A DNA stretch of 64,000 bases from an uncultured Halomonas sp. (GCF_947500835.1 NZ_CANMTQ010000003.1:1-64000), one strand, 5' to 3'. Counted from the first letter of the stretch, positions 9,228-19,208 are shown. The notes: generated by a model not told the origin, from the letters alone. Made by a program: numbers and translations.

Positions 9228-9917
9228 TCAGGCGGTACTGGTTACCCAGCGTAAAAGCACCCGATCGAGCAAGGCAGCCAGGCGATCGAATCTTCTTGAA
9301 TCGGCAAATATTTCCTCGCGGCTCTGCACGAAGAGCCCATCCGCCTCCAATTCTTCAGGCACATGCGCCAGTAGTGTTTCAACGCTGGCCTGAGTGACTT
9401 CCAGTCGACACTGAAGTCCGACCACCCGGCCCTGATCCCAGGCAAAACCCTGCACCGGACTGGCAGAGCTTGCGCCTAGCGGTAGCGCATCCTCCGGCAG
9501 GCCGAAGATATCGCGGTGCCAGTGAAAGGCCTCGAACTGCTCGGGCAGATCGAAGGGGCTGTCCGGTGCCAGGGTGATCGAGTGCCAGCCTATCTCGGCA
9601 TAGGTGCCCCGGGAAACGATGGCGCCCAGGCACGTGGCAATCAGTTGCGCACCTAGGCCGATGCCCAGCACCGGCTTGCCGCTCTTCAAGGCGCGAGTGA
9701 TCAGCTTCTTTTCGCGTTTGAGCCAAGGATAGCGCTCTTCATCGTCGAAGCTCTGGGGGCCATCGAGCAGAATTAGCCCGTCGCAATCCTCGAGACGGGG
9801 CGGAACTTCGTCTGCATAGAGATGACAGGTGTTATGGCTATGGTGCATGCCCGTAAGCCAGTCAGCCAGGCGGACAGGGCTATCGTAGACGGCGTGCTGG
9901 AGAAAGTAGATATGCAT
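9228..9917 (-). CDS. Class I glutamine amidotransferase-like protein, catalytic residues lost
   Basis: 229 aa from MHIYFLQHAVYD. It has the GATase-1 fold of the GMP-synthase-like group: LILLDGPQSF, KPVLGIGLGAQLIA, FHWHRDIFGLP and LQCRLEVT. In active members the nucleophile elbow reads GxCxGxQ and the triad His lies in QxHxE. Here the nucleophile position is Gly (G87, codon GGC) and the triad His is Arg (R171), while the Glu (E173) is kept. The frame is otherwise intact, so this may be a pseudoenzyme rather than decay. It is convergent with mnmH. Confidence 0.82.
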   Translation of the reverse strand: MHIYFLQHAVYDSPVRLADWLTGMHHSHNTCHLYADEVPPRLEDCDGLILLDGPQSFDDEERYPWLKREKKLITRALKSGKPVLGIGLGAQLIATCLGAIVSRGTYAEIGWHSITLAPDSPFDLPEQFEAFHWHRDIFGLPEDALPLGASSASPVQGFAWDQGRVVGLQCRLEVTQASVETLLAHVPEELEADGLFVQSREEIFADSRRFDRLAALLDRVLLRWVTSTA

Positions 9918-10145
9918 GATGCAATCATGATGGATAAAGCATTTGCAGGTGTCCAGCCCAGGCACCCGGACAACACTTTTTTATCGTTCGAGCCTGTTTT
10001 ATCTGACCCCTGACCCTGAATCGCTAGATCGGCAACAGACTCGGAGCAATCGCTGCCGTGTTCGGGCTTTCTCTGGACGTGTAGAAAGGCGAGAATCCCA
10101 GTTCGTCCCTTGAGAAAAGCCCAGACAGCGCAGGATCGAAAGCCA

Positions 10146-10439
10146 ATGAGAAGCGAGCTGCGTGAGCAGATCTACACCATCGTCGCGCAGATTCCCCAAG
10201 GGCGCGTAACCACCTATGGGCGAATCGCCAAGATGACCGATGGTGCAACGGCCCGTGCGGTCGGCAGTGCCATGGGCCACCTGCCCAGCGGCCATGAGCT
10301 GCCTTGGCATCGGGTGATCAACGCTGGTCTCAAGGTCACCGAACACGGCGGCGCCGTGCGCCAGCGGGAGAAACTGCGGGCCGAGGGTGTTGTCTTCGAT
10401 GCAAAAGGCTGCGTCAATGCTGAACTGCTGTGGCCATGA
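10146..10439 (+). CDS. Alkyltransferase-like (ATL) DNA-damage protein
   Basis: 98 aa with the fold of the C-terminal domain of O6-alkylguanine-DNA alkyltransferases. The catalytic PCHRV motif is PWHRV (W54). This Cys-to-Trp change defines ATL proteins, which bind O6-alkylguanine without repairing it and hand the lesion to nucleotide excision repair. TTYGRIAKM and ARAVGSAMG form the usual helix-turn-helix and arginine-finger part. The start MRSELREQIY was chosen over an ATG at 10110, whose extra residues are not family-like. Confidence 0.88.
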   Translation: MRSELREQIYTIVAQIPQGRVTTYGRIAKMTDGATARAVGSAMGHLPSGHELPWHRVINAGLKVTEHGGAVRQREKLRAEGVVFDAKGCVNAELLWP

Positions 10440-10464
10440 AGGAATCTAAAGCAACGTCTAGCGA

Positions 10465-11076
10465 ATGGAAGAGCTTATGAGCCAAGCATCCCCCTCCGGT
10501 TTCAAGACGCGGCTGCGCCAGTTGAATCGGCGTCAACAGCTGGCGTTCATGGCCGTCCTCTGTGAGCGGTTGATGCCCAATTACGGCCTTTACGTCCAGA
10601 TGACGGGGCAGGGCGACATTCAAGGCCTGCGGGTCATTCTGGATCTGGTGTGGGAAGCGTTGCATGTACGGGATGCGCGCATCGATTTTGCCCGCCAGGT
10701 GGAGAAACTCGCAGCGCTCGGTCCGCCGGAAGACGACGATAGTTTCGGCGCTCGTCGTGCCACGGAAGCCGTCGTGGCACTGTCGGCGATACTCGATGCC
10801 CTGCAGGGCGACGCGCCAGAAGCGCCGCTTGAGGTCAGCCAGGTGTCCCGTAACGGCGTGCAGGCCTTTATCGAAATGACCGAAGGTAGTGACGACGACG
10901 ATGCCGAGCGCAATACCATGCGGTTGCGGGATCATCCTTTGATGGATGACGAACATGACTTTCAGGCGACGGTGCTGGAAAGAGTGGAGGCGACGCTGGA
11001 TCGTGAGGCACTCAAGTCACTGCGCCGATTGGGACATAATGAAGGTATCAGCAATCTGGGCTTGAGCCTTGACTGA
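10465..11076 (+). CDS. DUF416 (YjaG-like) protein
   Basis: 203 aa, mostly helical, with the DUF416 pattern: RLRQLNRRQQLAFMAVLCERLMPNY at the start, a DSFGARRATEAVVAL middle, then an acidic stretch (EGSDDDDAE) and RDHPLMDDEHDFQ. The biochemical role of the family is not established as far as I know. Start is ATG 10465 or the internal ATG at 10477 (MSQASPSG). It follows the ATL gene by 25 bases and may be co-transcribed. Confidence 0.82.
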   Translation: MEELMSQASPSGFKTRLRQLNRRQQLAFMAVLCERLMPNYGLYVQMTGQGDIQGLRVILDLVWEALHVRDARIDFARQVEKLAALGPPEDDDSFGARRATEAVVALSAILDALQGDAPEAPLEVSQVSRNGVQAFIEMTEGSDDDDAERNTMRLRDHPLMDDEHDFQATVLERVEATLDREALKSLRRLGHNEGISNLGLSLD

Positions 11077-11092
11077 TACGTTCAATCCATTC

Positions 11093-11587
11093 CTAGAAGC
11101 GCAGACCGCCGGTAAACATCATCCCGGCAGTCCCGAAGACGATCAAATCCCCTTCCAGGCGCTTCCAGCGTAATCCTATGGTCGGCAGTATGGCAGGCGC
11201 GATGCCCAGATGATTGAGAGGAATGTTGTCGCGTTTGTCACCATCATAGCCGCGCAGCAGGCCGGCCGAGAGCTTGGCGCGAACATTGATGCCATGGCTG
11301 AGCTGCCATAGCGGGATTTCACGCCCGCCATAGAAATACCAGGTTGGCTGGTCGAAGGAGTTCTTGAACCAGGCCACGCCACCGAACCAGCGCTGCGGGT
11401 TGTGAAGCTCGATGCCGATCAGGTTTTGATCCTCGTCGTACTCGGAGCTCGATCTGAAATGCTCCGTGAAGAGACTAGTCTGTACCAGGCCATGATCATA
11501 GCGCCAGAACGAAGACGCCGCTTGAGAGGGGGCAGCGCCGCTAGCGGTCAATAACAGAATTAGCGTTAATGTGGTGGCCTTGTGCAT
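11093..11587 (-). CDS. Secreted beta-barrel-like hypothetical protein
   Basis: 164 aa with a clear signal peptide (about residues 1-23, ending AAPSQA). The mature part alternates aromatic and polar residues and ends in the outer-membrane type C-terminus ...GMMFTGGLRF, with a final Phe. An eight-strand outer-membrane barrel is likely; function unknown. The start at 11587 gives the signal peptide at the very N-terminus. It lies 10 bases past hisF on the same strand and may be read through from the his genes. Confidence 0.68.
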   Translation of the reverse strand: MHKATTLTLILLLTASGAAPSQAASSFWRYDHGLVQTSLFTEHFRSSSEYDEDQNLIGIELHNPQRWFGGVAWFKNSFDQPTWYFYGGREIPLWQLSHGINVRAKLSAGLLRGYDGDKRDNIPLNHLGIAPAILPTIGLRWKRLEGDLIVFGTAGMMFTGGLRF

Positions 11588-11597
11588 TGCAATGACC

Positions 11598-12371
11598 TCA
11601 TAGACGCATTTCGATACCCCGTTCGGCCAGGTAGCGCTTGGCATGAGGAATACTGTATTCACCGAAGTGGAAAATGCTGGCAGCCAACACCGCGTCGGCG
11701 CCGCCTTCGGTAATGCCTTCCACCAGATGATCGAGATTGCCCACGCCTCCGGAGGCGATCACCGGTACCGGTACCGCCTCAACAATCGCTCGGGTCAATG
11801 CCAGGTCGAAACCGGCCCGAGTGCCATCCCGATCCATGCTGGTCAATAGCAGCTCGCCGGCACCCAAATCAACCATCTTGCGCGCCCATTCCACCGCATC
11901 CAGCCCTGTGGGCTTGCGACCGCCGTGAGTGAATATTTCCCAGCGCGGCGTTTCATCATCTGCGGATACGCGCTTGGCATCGATAGCCACCACGATGCAC
12001 TGATTGCCGAAACGCTCAGCGGCTTCGCGCACGAAGCTCGGGTTGATCACCGCCGCGGTATTGATCGAAACCTTGTCGGCCCCGGCGTTGAGCATGGTGC
12101 GGATATCGTCGCAGGTACGAATGCCCCCACCGACAGTCAAGGGAATGAACACCTCGCCGGCAATATGGCTGACCATTTCCACCGTGGTAGCCCGGTCCTC
12201 GTGACTGGCGGTGATATCGAGAAAGGTGATTTCATCGGCGCCCTGCTGGTTGTAGCGCTTGGCAACCTCCACCGGATCGCCGGCATCGCGGATGCCGACG
12301 AAGTTGACGCCTTTGACCACCCGCCCAGCGTCGACATCCAGGCAAGGTATGATGCGTTTGGCCAGCCCCAT
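11598..12371 (-). CDS. hisF: Imidazole glycerol phosphate synthase, cyclase subunit HisF
   Basis: 257 aa (beta/alpha)8 barrel. It starts [24 protein letters not shown], with the catalytic Asp of the LDVD motif, and has the second catalytic Asp in [14 protein letters not shown]. With HisH it turns PRFAR plus ammonia into IGP and AICAR. The start at 12371 is the family N-terminus; an upstream frame to 12413 runs into hisA. It is separated from the hisA stop by 2 bases. Confidence 0.96.
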   Translation of the reverse strand: MGLAKRIIPCLDVDAGRVVKGVNFVGIRDAGDPVEVAKRYNQQGADEITFLDITASHEDRATTVEMVSHIAGEVFIPLTVGGGIRTCDDIRTMLNAGADKVSINTAAVINPSFVREAAERFGNQCIVVAIDAKRVSADDETPRWEIFTHGGRKPTGLDAVEWARKMVDLGAGELLLTSMDRDGTRAGFDLALTRAIVEAVPVPVIASGGVGNLDHLVEGITEGGADAVLAASIFHFGEYSIPHAKRYLAERGIEMRL

Positions 12372-12373
12372 GG

Positions 12374-13129
12374 TCAGCTCTCCTTCGCAGTGGTGGCCTC
12401 GAACTCGTCGCACAGGCGCTGTGCCTTGGCGACATCGAGACTACCTTCATAGATGGCGCGCCCGGTAATGGCGCCGAGAATGCCCTGATCGGCGACTTTC
12501 GCGAGCTCTCGAATGTCATCAAGATCGGTCACGCCGCCGGAGGCGATCACCGGCAATCCGCCTTCCCGGGCCATTTCCACGGTGGCATCGATATTGACGC
12601 CCTGCATCATGCCGTCCCGAGCGATGTCGGTGTAGACGATTGAGGAAACGCCGGCGTCAGCGAAGCGCTTGGCCAATTCGGTGGCTTTATGGGTCGAAAC
12701 CTCTGCCCAGCCATCGGTGGCCACGTAGCCGTCCCGAGCATCCAGGCCGACGATCACATGGCCCTCGAACAAACGACACATCTCGTTGACGAAGACCGGT
12801 TCCTTGACCGCCTGGGTGCCGATGATCACGTAGGTTACCCCTGCCGCCAAATAGTGCTCGATGGTGGCCGCCGAGCGTATGCCGCCCCCGATCTGGATAG
12901 GTAGATCCGGGTAGGCACGGGCAATGGCGGTGACCGCTTCACCGTTGACTGGCGTGCCTTCGAAGGCGCCGTTGAGATCCACCAGATGCAAACGGCGGGC
13001 GCCGGTTTCGACCCAGCGTGCTGCCATGGCTACCGGGTCGTCGCCATAGCTCGTGGCATCGTCCATGCGCCCTTGCTTGAGGCGGACGCATTGGCCGTCC
13101 TTGAGATCAATAGCGGGGATAACCAGCAT
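12374..13129 (-). CDS. hisA: ProFAR isomerase HisA
   Basis: 251 aa barrel enzyme (phosphoribosylformimino-5-aminoimidazole carboxamide ribotide isomerase). N-terminus [20 protein letters not shown] carries the catalytic Asp; IQIGGGIRS and [15 protein letters not shown] carry the phosphate-binding loops and the second catalytic Asp. It lies between hisH and hisF in the standard order. A 74-base gap separates it from hisH. Confidence 0.96.
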   Translation of the reverse strand: MLVIPAIDLKDGQCVRLKQGRMDDATSYGDDPVAMAARWVETGARRLHLVDLNGAFEGTPVNGEAVTAIARAYPDLPIQIGGGIRSAATIEHYLAAGVTYVIIGTQAVKEPVFVNEMCRLFEGHVIVGLDARDGYVATDGWAEVSTHKATELAKRFADAGVSSIVYTDIARDGMMQGVNIDATVEMAREGGLPVIASGGVTDLDDIRELAKVADQGILGAITGRAIYEGSLDVAKAQRLCDEFEATTAKES

Positions 13130-13203
13130 GTCATGTCCTCGTCAGTGCGAGATCCTGGGGATCGTCGCTTGGATATTCTTGGCAGCCTGTCACGAACTTG
13201 GTC

Positions 13204-13845
13204 TCAGGGTGCCCAGTTCACGAAGTTCTCGAGCAGTCTCAGGCCGTTATTAGCGCTTTTTTCTGGGTGAAACTGCACCGCGAAGACTGCATCACGGCCT
13301 GTTGCCACATGAGCGTCGATGCCGGCGTAACGCGTGGCGCCAAAGACCTCGCGATCGTGCTTGGCATCGACGTAATAGCTGTGCACGAAATAGAAACGCG
13401 TGCCGTCTTCGATGCCTTCCCAGAGTGGATGCCCTTGGCGCTGACTCACCTGATTCCAGCCCATGTGAGGCACCTTGAGACGTTCGCCGTTTTCACCCAG
13501 CAGATTCTGACCGAAATAGCGTACCTTTCCCGGCAGAAAACCCAGGCAGGCCGTGCCGCCATTCTCTTCGCTTTCGTCCATCAGCATCTGCTGGCCGACA
13601 CAGATGCCCAGCAACGGCTTGGATTGAGTCGCGAGCAGCTCTTGTACCAAGCCTTTCAACTCAGTGCGTTCAAGCTCCCCCATGCAGTCGCGGATGGCGC
13701 CCTGGCCGGGCAGAACCAGACGGGTCGCGCCACCGATGACCCGTGGATCACGAGTGATCACCACATGCTCATGAGTCACGTGTTCCAGCGCCTTGGCGAC
13801 GGAGTGCAGATTACCCATGCCATAATCGATGACGGCGATCGTCAT
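13204..13845 (-). CDS. hisH: Imidazole glycerol phosphate synthase, amidotransferase subunit HisH
   Basis: 213 aa class I amidotransferase that supplies ammonia to HisF. N-terminus [20 protein letters not shown], oxyanion strand VLPGQGA, nucleophile in [12 protein letters not shown], and catalytic His/Glu in AVQFHPEKS. All three triad residues are present, unlike the amidotransferase-like gene at 9228. The start at 13845 is preceded on the minus strand by CAAGGAGCGAG, a good ribosome site. Confidence 0.96.
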   Translation of the reverse strand: MTIAVIDYGMGNLHSVAKALEHVTHEHVVITRDPRVIGGATRLVLPGQGAIRDCMGELERTELKGLVQELLATQSKPLLGICVGQQMLMDESEENGGTACLGFLPGKVRYFGQNLLGENGERLKVPHMGWNQVSQRQGHPLWEGIEDGTRFYFVHSYYVDAKHDREVFGATRYAGIDAHVATGRDAVFAVQFHPEKSANNGLRLLENFVNWAP

Positions 13846-13867
13846 GCTCGCTCCTTGAAGGTGAAGG

Positions 13868-14491
13868 TCAGAGACTGCCCTTGGTAGAAGGCATCTGCCC
13901 GGCCATGCGGGCGTCGCGCTCCACCGCCATGCGCAATGCCCGACCAAAGGCCTTGAAGATGGTTTCGATCTGGTGATGCGCGTTGAAGCCCTTTAAGTTA
14001 TCAATATGCAGTGTTGCCTGGGCATGATTGACGAACCCCTGAAAAAATTCCTGGAACAGCTGGGTATCCAGGCGTCCAATGGCGGCACGGGTGAATTCGA
14101 CGTCCATGAACAGGCCTGGGCGACCGGAAAAGTCGATCACCACTCTCGAGAGAGCCTCATCCAATGGCACATAGGCATGGCCATAGCGACGAATACCCCG
14201 CTTGTCGATGAGCGCCTTGGCAAAAGCCTGACCCAGCGTAATACCGATATCCTCGACGGTGTGATGTTCGTCGATATGCAGATCGCCCCTGGCGCGGATG
14301 TCCAGATCGATCAGGCCATGGCGGGCAATCTGTTCGAGCATGTGATCGAGAAACGGCACGCCGGTCTCGGCAGCGAAATGCCCCTGGCCATCCAGATTTA
14401 CACTGACCATGATCTGGGTTTCCAAGGTGTCGCGGGATACCGTGGCAATACGCTCGGCCACATCCGAGCTATCCAGCCGGGCTGTCTCCAT
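13868..14491 (-). CDS. hisB: Imidazoleglycerol-phosphate dehydratase HisB
   Basis: 207 aa monofunctional dehydratase, as in non-enteric gammaproteobacteria (no phosphatase domain). It has the two metal-binding motif sets [13 protein letters not shown] / [11 protein letters not shown] and [21 protein letters not shown]. The start [10 protein letters not shown] at 14491 has GGAG about 8 bases upstream; an ATG four codons earlier (14503) is possible. First gene of the hisBHAF group. Confidence 0.95.
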   Translation of the reverse strand: METARLDSSDVAERIATVSRDTLETQIMVSVNLDGQGHFAAETGVPFLDHMLEQIARHGLIDLDIRARGDLHIDEHHTVEDIGITLGQAFAKALIDKRGIRRYGHAYVPLDEALSRVVIDFSGRPGLFMDVEFTRAAIGRLDTQLFQEFFQGFVNHAQATLHIDNLKGFNAHHQIETIFKAFGRALRMAVERDARMAGQMPSTKGSL

Positions 14492-14673
14492 CGAAGTCTC
14501 CATCAGGATACTCACGCAAGGTAAATGGTGAATGATTGTGAATTGGAACAGGAACAAGCGCTTGAAAGGAACGCTTCTTCGGCCTGACCTGTCATTATAG
14601 AGAATCGTCATGGCCATCCGCTACAATGCGGGTCAGGAACCTCAGGACGATAGCGGTATCAAGGAGATAGAGC

Positions 14674-15123
14674 ATGACGGTAACGCTCATGGAAGTCGAT
14701 CATGCGAGCTGGGAAGCCCATGATCAGGTGAGAGTCGATCTTTCACGCATCTATCATGATGCGCCTAGTGAGCGTTTGCCTCAGAATGCTAATACGTTTG
14801 TTCAATCGCATCTAAACGATGACGGCGTATTCTATTGTGCGCTGTTCGATGATCGGCTATTGGCGGCGGTCAGTGTGCAGAAGGAAACAGACGCTTGGTG
14901 GCTTGCCTATTTCTGTGTGCGCAAAAGCATGCGACGGCGTGGCATCGGCTCGCGGTTAATGGCACTCATTGCAGAGGCAGCGCGTGAGCAGGGCAAGACG
15001 CTGCGCGTCGCAGCGACGCAGTTGCAGTTGGAAGATCAACTGTTGTTAACCCGTCTGGGCTATCGTCCAAAGGCCAGCGGCTTATATTTCGAACTCAATC
15101 CGTTGGCAGCAGGAGGATATTGA
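14674..15123 (+). CDS. GNAT-family acetyltransferase
   Basis: 149 aa. The acetyl-CoA-binding motif A is visible as FCVRKSMRRRGIGSRLMALIAEAAREQGK (V-x-R/K-x-x-RRxGIGxxL). The acceptor substrate is unknown; the short acidic N-terminal part resembles the PanZ-like aspartate-decarboxylase maturation factors, but I cannot confirm this. A ribosome site (AAGGAG) precedes ATG 14674. Its stop overlaps the start of the asmA-like gene (TGATG). Confidence 0.78.
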   Translation: MTVTLMEVDHASWEAHDQVRVDLSRIYHDAPSERLPQNANTFVQSHLNDDGVFYCALFDDRLLAAVSVQKETDAWWLAYFCVRKSMRRRGIGSRLMALIAEAAREQGKTLRVAATQLQLEDQLLLTRLGYRPKASGLYFELNPLAAGGY

Positions 15124-17420
15124 TGAAAAGGTTGGTGCGGACGCTATTGGCCGTCATTGGCATAGTGGGGCTGATAGTAGTGGCCGCCGTGGTCTATATG
15201 ACCACCTTCTTCGATCCCAATGACTTGAAGCCTCGGCTGGTTGAGGCGGTACGCGAGCAAAGCGGCCTGGAACTGGCTCTGGAAGGCCCTCTGAGCTGGT
15301 CGTTCTACCCGCGCTTAGGGGTCAGCGTGGAGGACGCTCGTGCCTGGCTACCCGAGCAACCTCAGGAAGATGCGCCTTTTGCGGCCATTGACAGCGCCGA
15401 AGTCAGTCTGGCATTTGCGCCGCTACTCTCTGGTGATATTGCCATCGATGGATTGACGCTGGACGGCATGCGGCTTGATCTTGTGCGCGATGAGCAAGGT
15501 CGCGGTAACTGGGAAACGTTGTTGCAGCGCCTACAGGATGAGGAAACCGAGAAAGCCCTGGCGCCAGCGTCCGCAGGGCCGTCCATGAAGCAGGATGGCC
15601 CGGATGTGGCCCTCGCCATTGCCAGTGTCGAAGTAAGCAACAGTCAGGTCAGCTATGCCGATCAGCGCAGTGATCTGGACGTCACGGTACGTGATCTATC
15701 GATCAGCAGCAGTAACGTTAACCCTGAGAAAGCGTTCCCGATCAAGAGCGATTTCCTTGTAGACAGCGTGGCGCCACAGCTTTCCAGCAAGGTGAATCTC
15801 AAAAGCAGGGTGCGCCTGGGGCTGGACGATGGCCGCTACGTGCTCGAAGGCTTGAATCTCGAGTCTCAAACTGAAATGGCGCAGTGGCCGGATCGCCAAC
15901 AGACACTTTCTCTCAAGGCCAAGCAGGTGCTGGGCGAGATCAACAGCGGGAACTATCGACTCGAAGGTGCTGAGCTCAAGGCCAGCCTCGCGCATCCTGC
16001 GCTGGGTGAAAAACCTCTGCCATTGGACCTTGGCTTCGAAGGCGAGGCGAATACCGAGCAGCAAACCGCCCAGATACATGATCTGCTGTTGACCAGCGAA
16101 AAGGGGCTCAAGCTCACAGGCACGCTATCGCTCACCGAGCTTTTGAGTTCGCCAAATTACACCGGGCAAATCAAGCTGGCGCCACTGTCGCTAAGACCCT
16201 GGCTCGAACGCTTCGGTAGCAAATTGAACACTGCAAACGATAAGGCACTGTCCCAGGTAGCGCTTACCAGTCCGATAAAAGGCGACATGGAGAAGGCCAA
16301 TCTGACCAATCTGACCCTGGTAATGGACGACAACACCTTTGGCGGGCAGTTGGGAATCGGCCTGGATGGTAAGGCGTATACTTTCGATCTCGAGGGCGAA
16401 CGTCTGAATCTCGATGACTATTTACCACCGGTCGCGGAGGACGCCGCCAAAGAGAGCACTGCCTTTTTTGGGCCACTGGGGATCGACTCCGCCTATGCTC
16501 AGGAAGAAACGAATAAACTGGTGCCGGTCGATGCTCTGCAAGATCTGACCCTGGATGGCAAGCTTTCCCTGACAGAGCTCAAGGTCAAGAACCTGGTCCT
16601 GTCACAGCCTTCTTTGAGTCTACAAGGCAGTGACGGGCGCTTGGCACTGGAGCGCTTCGATGCCCGGCTCTACGATGGCACGCTTAATGCCGGGGCCAGG
16701 CTGAACGTTCGAGAAACGCCTATTCGTTGGGCATTCGCACCACAATTGAAAAATGTGCAGATCGTACCCCTGATCGAGGATTACAGCGGCAAGCCATCGC
16801 CTCTGCGTGGGCGCCTCAATCTTGATGGCGATTTCACGTCCCGAACTAACGCTATGGATACACTGATCAGCAATCTCAACGGCAACGCCAGCTTTCAAGT
16901 GGCGGATGGCGCCGTGTTTGATGTCAATGTCTCTCAGGAATTGTGTACCGCAGTGGCCATGCTCGAAGGCGAAAGCACGACCCGGGACTGGAGCAAGGAC
17001 ACTCAGTTCGAACGCTTGTCCGGCAGCATTCGCGTGGTCAACGGTGTTGCTCACAACGATGATCTCAAGATCGTCATTCCCGGCATCGAGCTTACAGGAG
17101 ACGGCCGGCTGAACCTGCCTACCCAGCGTTTTGATTACGATGCTCGGGCGCGTTTTGTCGATACCGTGGATGCTGCCTGCAAGGTCAACCCTCGCCTGGA
17201 GCGTGTGCCGCTTCCCCTGCACTGTGAAGGTAACCTCGAAGGTGAGCCCAAGCAGTGGTGCGGCTTCGATCGTCAAGCCTTCCAGCAATCTCTGACCGAG
17301 CTTGCGCGAGACGAGGTCAAGCGCAAGGCCAGCGAGAAGATTGGCAAGAAAATCGAAGAGCGACTGGGAAAAGATGCCAGTGAGGAACTCGGAGATGCTC
17401 TGCGCGGTCTATTCAATTGA
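15123..17420 (+). CDS. AsmA-family inner-membrane-anchored protein
   Basis: 765 aa. One N-terminal membrane helix (residues 5-27, LVRTLLAVIGIVGLIVVAAV) is followed by the AsmA start signature FFDPNDLKPRLVEAVREQSGLELALEGPLSWSFYPRLGVSVEDA. The long periplasmic beta-rich part ends in an AsmA-2 type domain. The family is thought to move or organise phospholipids at the envelope. The ATG at 15123 is favoured by AGGAGG at 15111-15116. A terminator at 17444 ends the unit. Confidence 0.9.
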   Translation: MKRLVRTLLAVIGIVGLIVVAAVVYMTTFFDPNDLKPRLVEAVREQSGLELALEGPLSWSFYPRLGVSVEDARAWLPEQPQEDAPFAAIDSAEVSLAFAPLLSGDIAIDGLTLDGMRLDLVRDEQGRGNWETLLQRLQDEETEKALAPASAGPSMKQDGPDVALAIASVEVSNSQVSYADQRSDLDVTVRDLSISSSNVNPEKAFPIKSDFLVDSVAPQLSSKVNLKSRVRLGLDDGRYVLEGLNLESQTEMAQWPDRQQTLSLKAKQVLGEINSGNYRLEGAELKASLAHPALGEKPLPLDLGFEGEANTEQQTAQIHDLLLTSEKGLKLTGTLSLTELLSSPNYTGQIKLAPLSLRPWLERFGSKLNTANDKALSQVALTSPIKGDMEKANLTNLTLVMDDNTFGGQLGIGLDGKAYTFDLEGERLNLDDYLPPVAEDAAKESTAFFGPLGIDSAYAQEETNKLVPVDALQDLTLDGKLSLTELKVKNLVLSQPSLSLQGSDGRLALERFDARLYDGTLNAGARLNVRETPIRWAFAPQLKNVQIVPLIEDYSGKPSPLRGRLNLDGDFTSRTNAMDTLISNLNGNASFQVADGAVFDVNVSQELCTAVAMLEGESTTRDWSKDTQFERLSGSIRVVNGVAHNDDLKIVIPGIELTGDGRLNLPTQRFDYDARARFVDTVDAACKVNPRLERVPLPLHCEGNLEGEPKQWCGFDRQAFQQSLTELARDEVKRKASEKIGKKIEERLGKDASEELGDALRGLFN

Positions 17421-17443
17421 GCATCACTAGCAAGCCAGTTGTT

Positions 17444-17472
17444 GCGCCGACTATTTCGTCGGCGCTTTTTTT
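17444..17472 (+). terminator. Terminator after the asmA-like gene
   Basis: An 8-bp perfect stem GCGCCGAC (17444-17451) / GTCGGCGC (17458-17465) with loop TATTTC and seven T. It sits immediately before mutY, so mutY should have its own promoter or depend on readthrough. Confidence 0.93.
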
Positions 17473-17496
17473 ATGGCGTTTTCACTTTCGGGAGCT

Positions 17497-18597
17497 ATGA
17501 GCCAATCACATTCCATTGATCTGACGGCGAATATGTTTCAAGCGCGTTTGTTCGAGTGGTTCGAACGTCATGGTCGCAGAACGCTGCCTTGGCAGCAGAA
17601 CAAGACGCCTTATCGGGTCTGGATTTCCGAAATCATGCTGCAGCAGACCCAGGTTGCCACCGTCATTCCCTATTATGAGCGCTTCATGGCGCGCTTCCCT
17701 CTTGTCGAGGACTTGGCCGAGGCTTCCCAGGACGAGGTGCTGCATCTATGGACCGGACTTGGCTATTACGCCAGGGCACGCAACCTGCATCGTGCGGCGC
17801 AAATTGTCGTGGCGGAACACGGCGGCGAGTTTCCGGTGCATAGCCTGGAGGCCATGATGGCGCTCCCTGGCGTTGGTCGCTCTACTGCTGGGGCCATTAT
17901 CAGTATCAGCACCGGACATCGCGCAGTGATTCTCGATGGCAACGTCAAGCGCGTGCTGAGTCGTCTGCATGCGGTCGAGGGCTGGCCAGGTCGGCCGGCA
18001 GTGGAACGCACCCTATGGCAGCTTGCGGAGCACTACACGCCTGAAGCGCGTCTTTCTGACTATACCCAGGCAATGATGGATCTAGGGGCAACGCTTTGCA
18101 CTCGCGGCAGACCCAGCTGTTTGCTCTGTCCCTTTGTCGACGTCTGTCAGGCGCATGCCCGGGGCGAAGAAAAGCGGTTTCCAGAAAGCAAGCCACCCAA
18201 GACGCTGCCCGAGCGCAGCACACAGATGCTGTTGCTGCAGGATGGCAAAGGACATGTGTTGTTGGAACAGCGCCCGCCTAGCGGCATCTGGGGCGGTTTA
18301 TGGTGTTTTCCGCAGTTCGACGACGAGCAGGCGCTGCGGGAGTGGCTCGATCACAATGCTCCCACAGCAAGGCTCGAGCCATGCTGGAATGCGTTCAGCC
18401 ACACCTTCAGCCATTTCCGCCTGAATATTCTGCCGCGACCGGCCCTGCTGGATACGCCGCCGGTTACCATCGAAGAGAGCGGACGGGTCTGGTATAACAC
18501 ACTCGCGCCTGCCAGCATTGGGCTCGCCGCGCCAGTCAAGTCGTTACTCGAACGCCTGACACTATTGACCACCCACGCCGAGGAGAACGACCGTTGA
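17497..18597 (+). CDS. mutY: Adenine DNA glycosylase MutY
   Basis: 366 aa from ATG 17497. It removes adenine mispaired with 8-oxoguanine. Visible parts: [24 protein letters not shown] (helix with catalytic Glu), the helix-hairpin-helix [12 protein letters not shown], the catalytic Asp in [10 protein letters not shown], the 4Fe-4S ligands C-x6-C-x2-C-x5-C ([17 protein letters not shown]) and a C-terminal Nudix-like domain ([12 protein letters not shown]). Starts at 17473 or 17533 ([14 protein letters not shown]) are possible; the last aligns best with E. coli. Confidence 0.95.
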   Translation: MSQSHSIDLTANMFQARLFEWFERHGRRTLPWQQNKTPYRVWISEIMLQQTQVATVIPYYERFMARFPLVEDLAEASQDEVLHLWTGLGYYARARNLHRAAQIVVAEHGGEFPVHSLEAMMALPGVGRSTAGAIISISTGHRAVILDGNVKRVLSRLHAVEGWPGRPAVERTLWQLAEHYTPEARLSDYTQAMMDLGATLCTRGRPSCLLCPFVDVCQAHARGEEKRFPESKPPKTLPERSTQMLLLQDGKGHVLLEQRPPSGIWGGLWCFPQFDDEQALREWLDHNAPTARLEPCWNAFSHTFSHFRLNILPRPALLDTPPVTIEESGRVWYNTLAPASIGLAAPVKSLLERLTLLTTHAEENDR

Positions 18598-18866
18598 GCC
18601 AGACCGTATTTTGTCGCAAGTATCAACAAGAACTCGAAGCCTTGCCGTTTCCTCCATTGCCAGGAGAAAAGGGCCAGGAGATTCAGCGTACCGTATCGAA
18701 GCAGGCCTGGGACGAATGGCAGGCCCAACAGACCCGTCTGATCAACGAAAAGCATCTCAATCTGCTTGAGCCGCAGACGCGAGAGTACCTAATGGAGCAA
18801 ATGGAGCGCTTCTTCGATAATCGTGACACCGATCAGGCAGAAGGGTATGTGCCGCCTTCAGCATGA
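18594..18866 (+). CDS. yggX: Fe(2+)-trafficking / oxidative damage protection protein YggX
   Basis: 90 aa. [28 protein letters not shown] and [25 protein letters not shown] match YggX, which protects Fe-S proteins from oxidation. It starts with TTG at 18594, overlapping the mutY stop (TTGA) and preceded by AGGAG at 18581. Pairing with mutY, an Fe-S DNA repair enzyme, is common in gammaproteobacteria. Confidence 0.94.
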   Translation: MSQTVFCRKYQQELEALPFPPLPGEKGQEIQRTVSKQAWDEWQAQQTRLINEKHLNLLEPQTREYLMEQMERFFDNRDTDQAEGYVPPSA

Positions 18867-18910
18867 ACACGCTGTTATCCCAGGCTTGGCATCTTTCTGA
18901 AATGGAAGGC

Positions 18911-18939
18911 TTGACCGCTCTAAGGCTTTACGTTTAAAT
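18911..18939 (+). promoter_or_regulatory. Promoter of the tRNA cluster
   Basis: TTGACC (18911-18916), 17 bases, then TTAAAT (18934-18939), close to sigma-70 consensus. It is followed by a GC-rich discriminator (GTCCCCG), typical of stringently controlled stable RNA. It lies 17 bases before tRNA-Phe. Confidence 0.75.
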
Positions 18940-18956
18940 ACGTCCCCGTTGGCAAC

Positions 18957-19032
18957 GGCCAGATAGCTCAGTCGGTAGAGCAGAGGATTGAAAATCCTCG
19001 TGTCGGCGGTTCGATTCCGTCTCTGGCCACCA
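18957..19032 (+). tRNA. tRNA-Phe (GAA)
   Basis: A 76-base cloverleaf: acceptor GGCCAGA/TCTGGCC, anticodon GAA in TTGAAAA, T-loop GGTTCGATTCC, encoded CCA. First gene of a three-tRNA cluster. Confidence 0.96.
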
Positions 19033-19038
19033 CATTGC

Positions 19039-19113
19039 TGGGGTATAGCCAAGTGGTAAGGCACCGGTTTTTGGTATCGGCATTCCCAGGTTCGAGTCCT
19101 GGTACCCCAGCCA
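19039..19113 (+). tRNA. tRNA-Gln (TTG)
   Basis: A 75-base cloverleaf: acceptor TGGGGTA/TACCCCA with G discriminator, anticodon TTG in TTTTGGT, T-loop GGTTCGAGTCC, encoded CCA. It starts 6 bases after tRNA-Phe. Confidence 0.96.
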
Positions 19114-19132
19114 CGCCAACGCTTCGTTAGGC

Positions 19133-19208
<76 letters not shown>

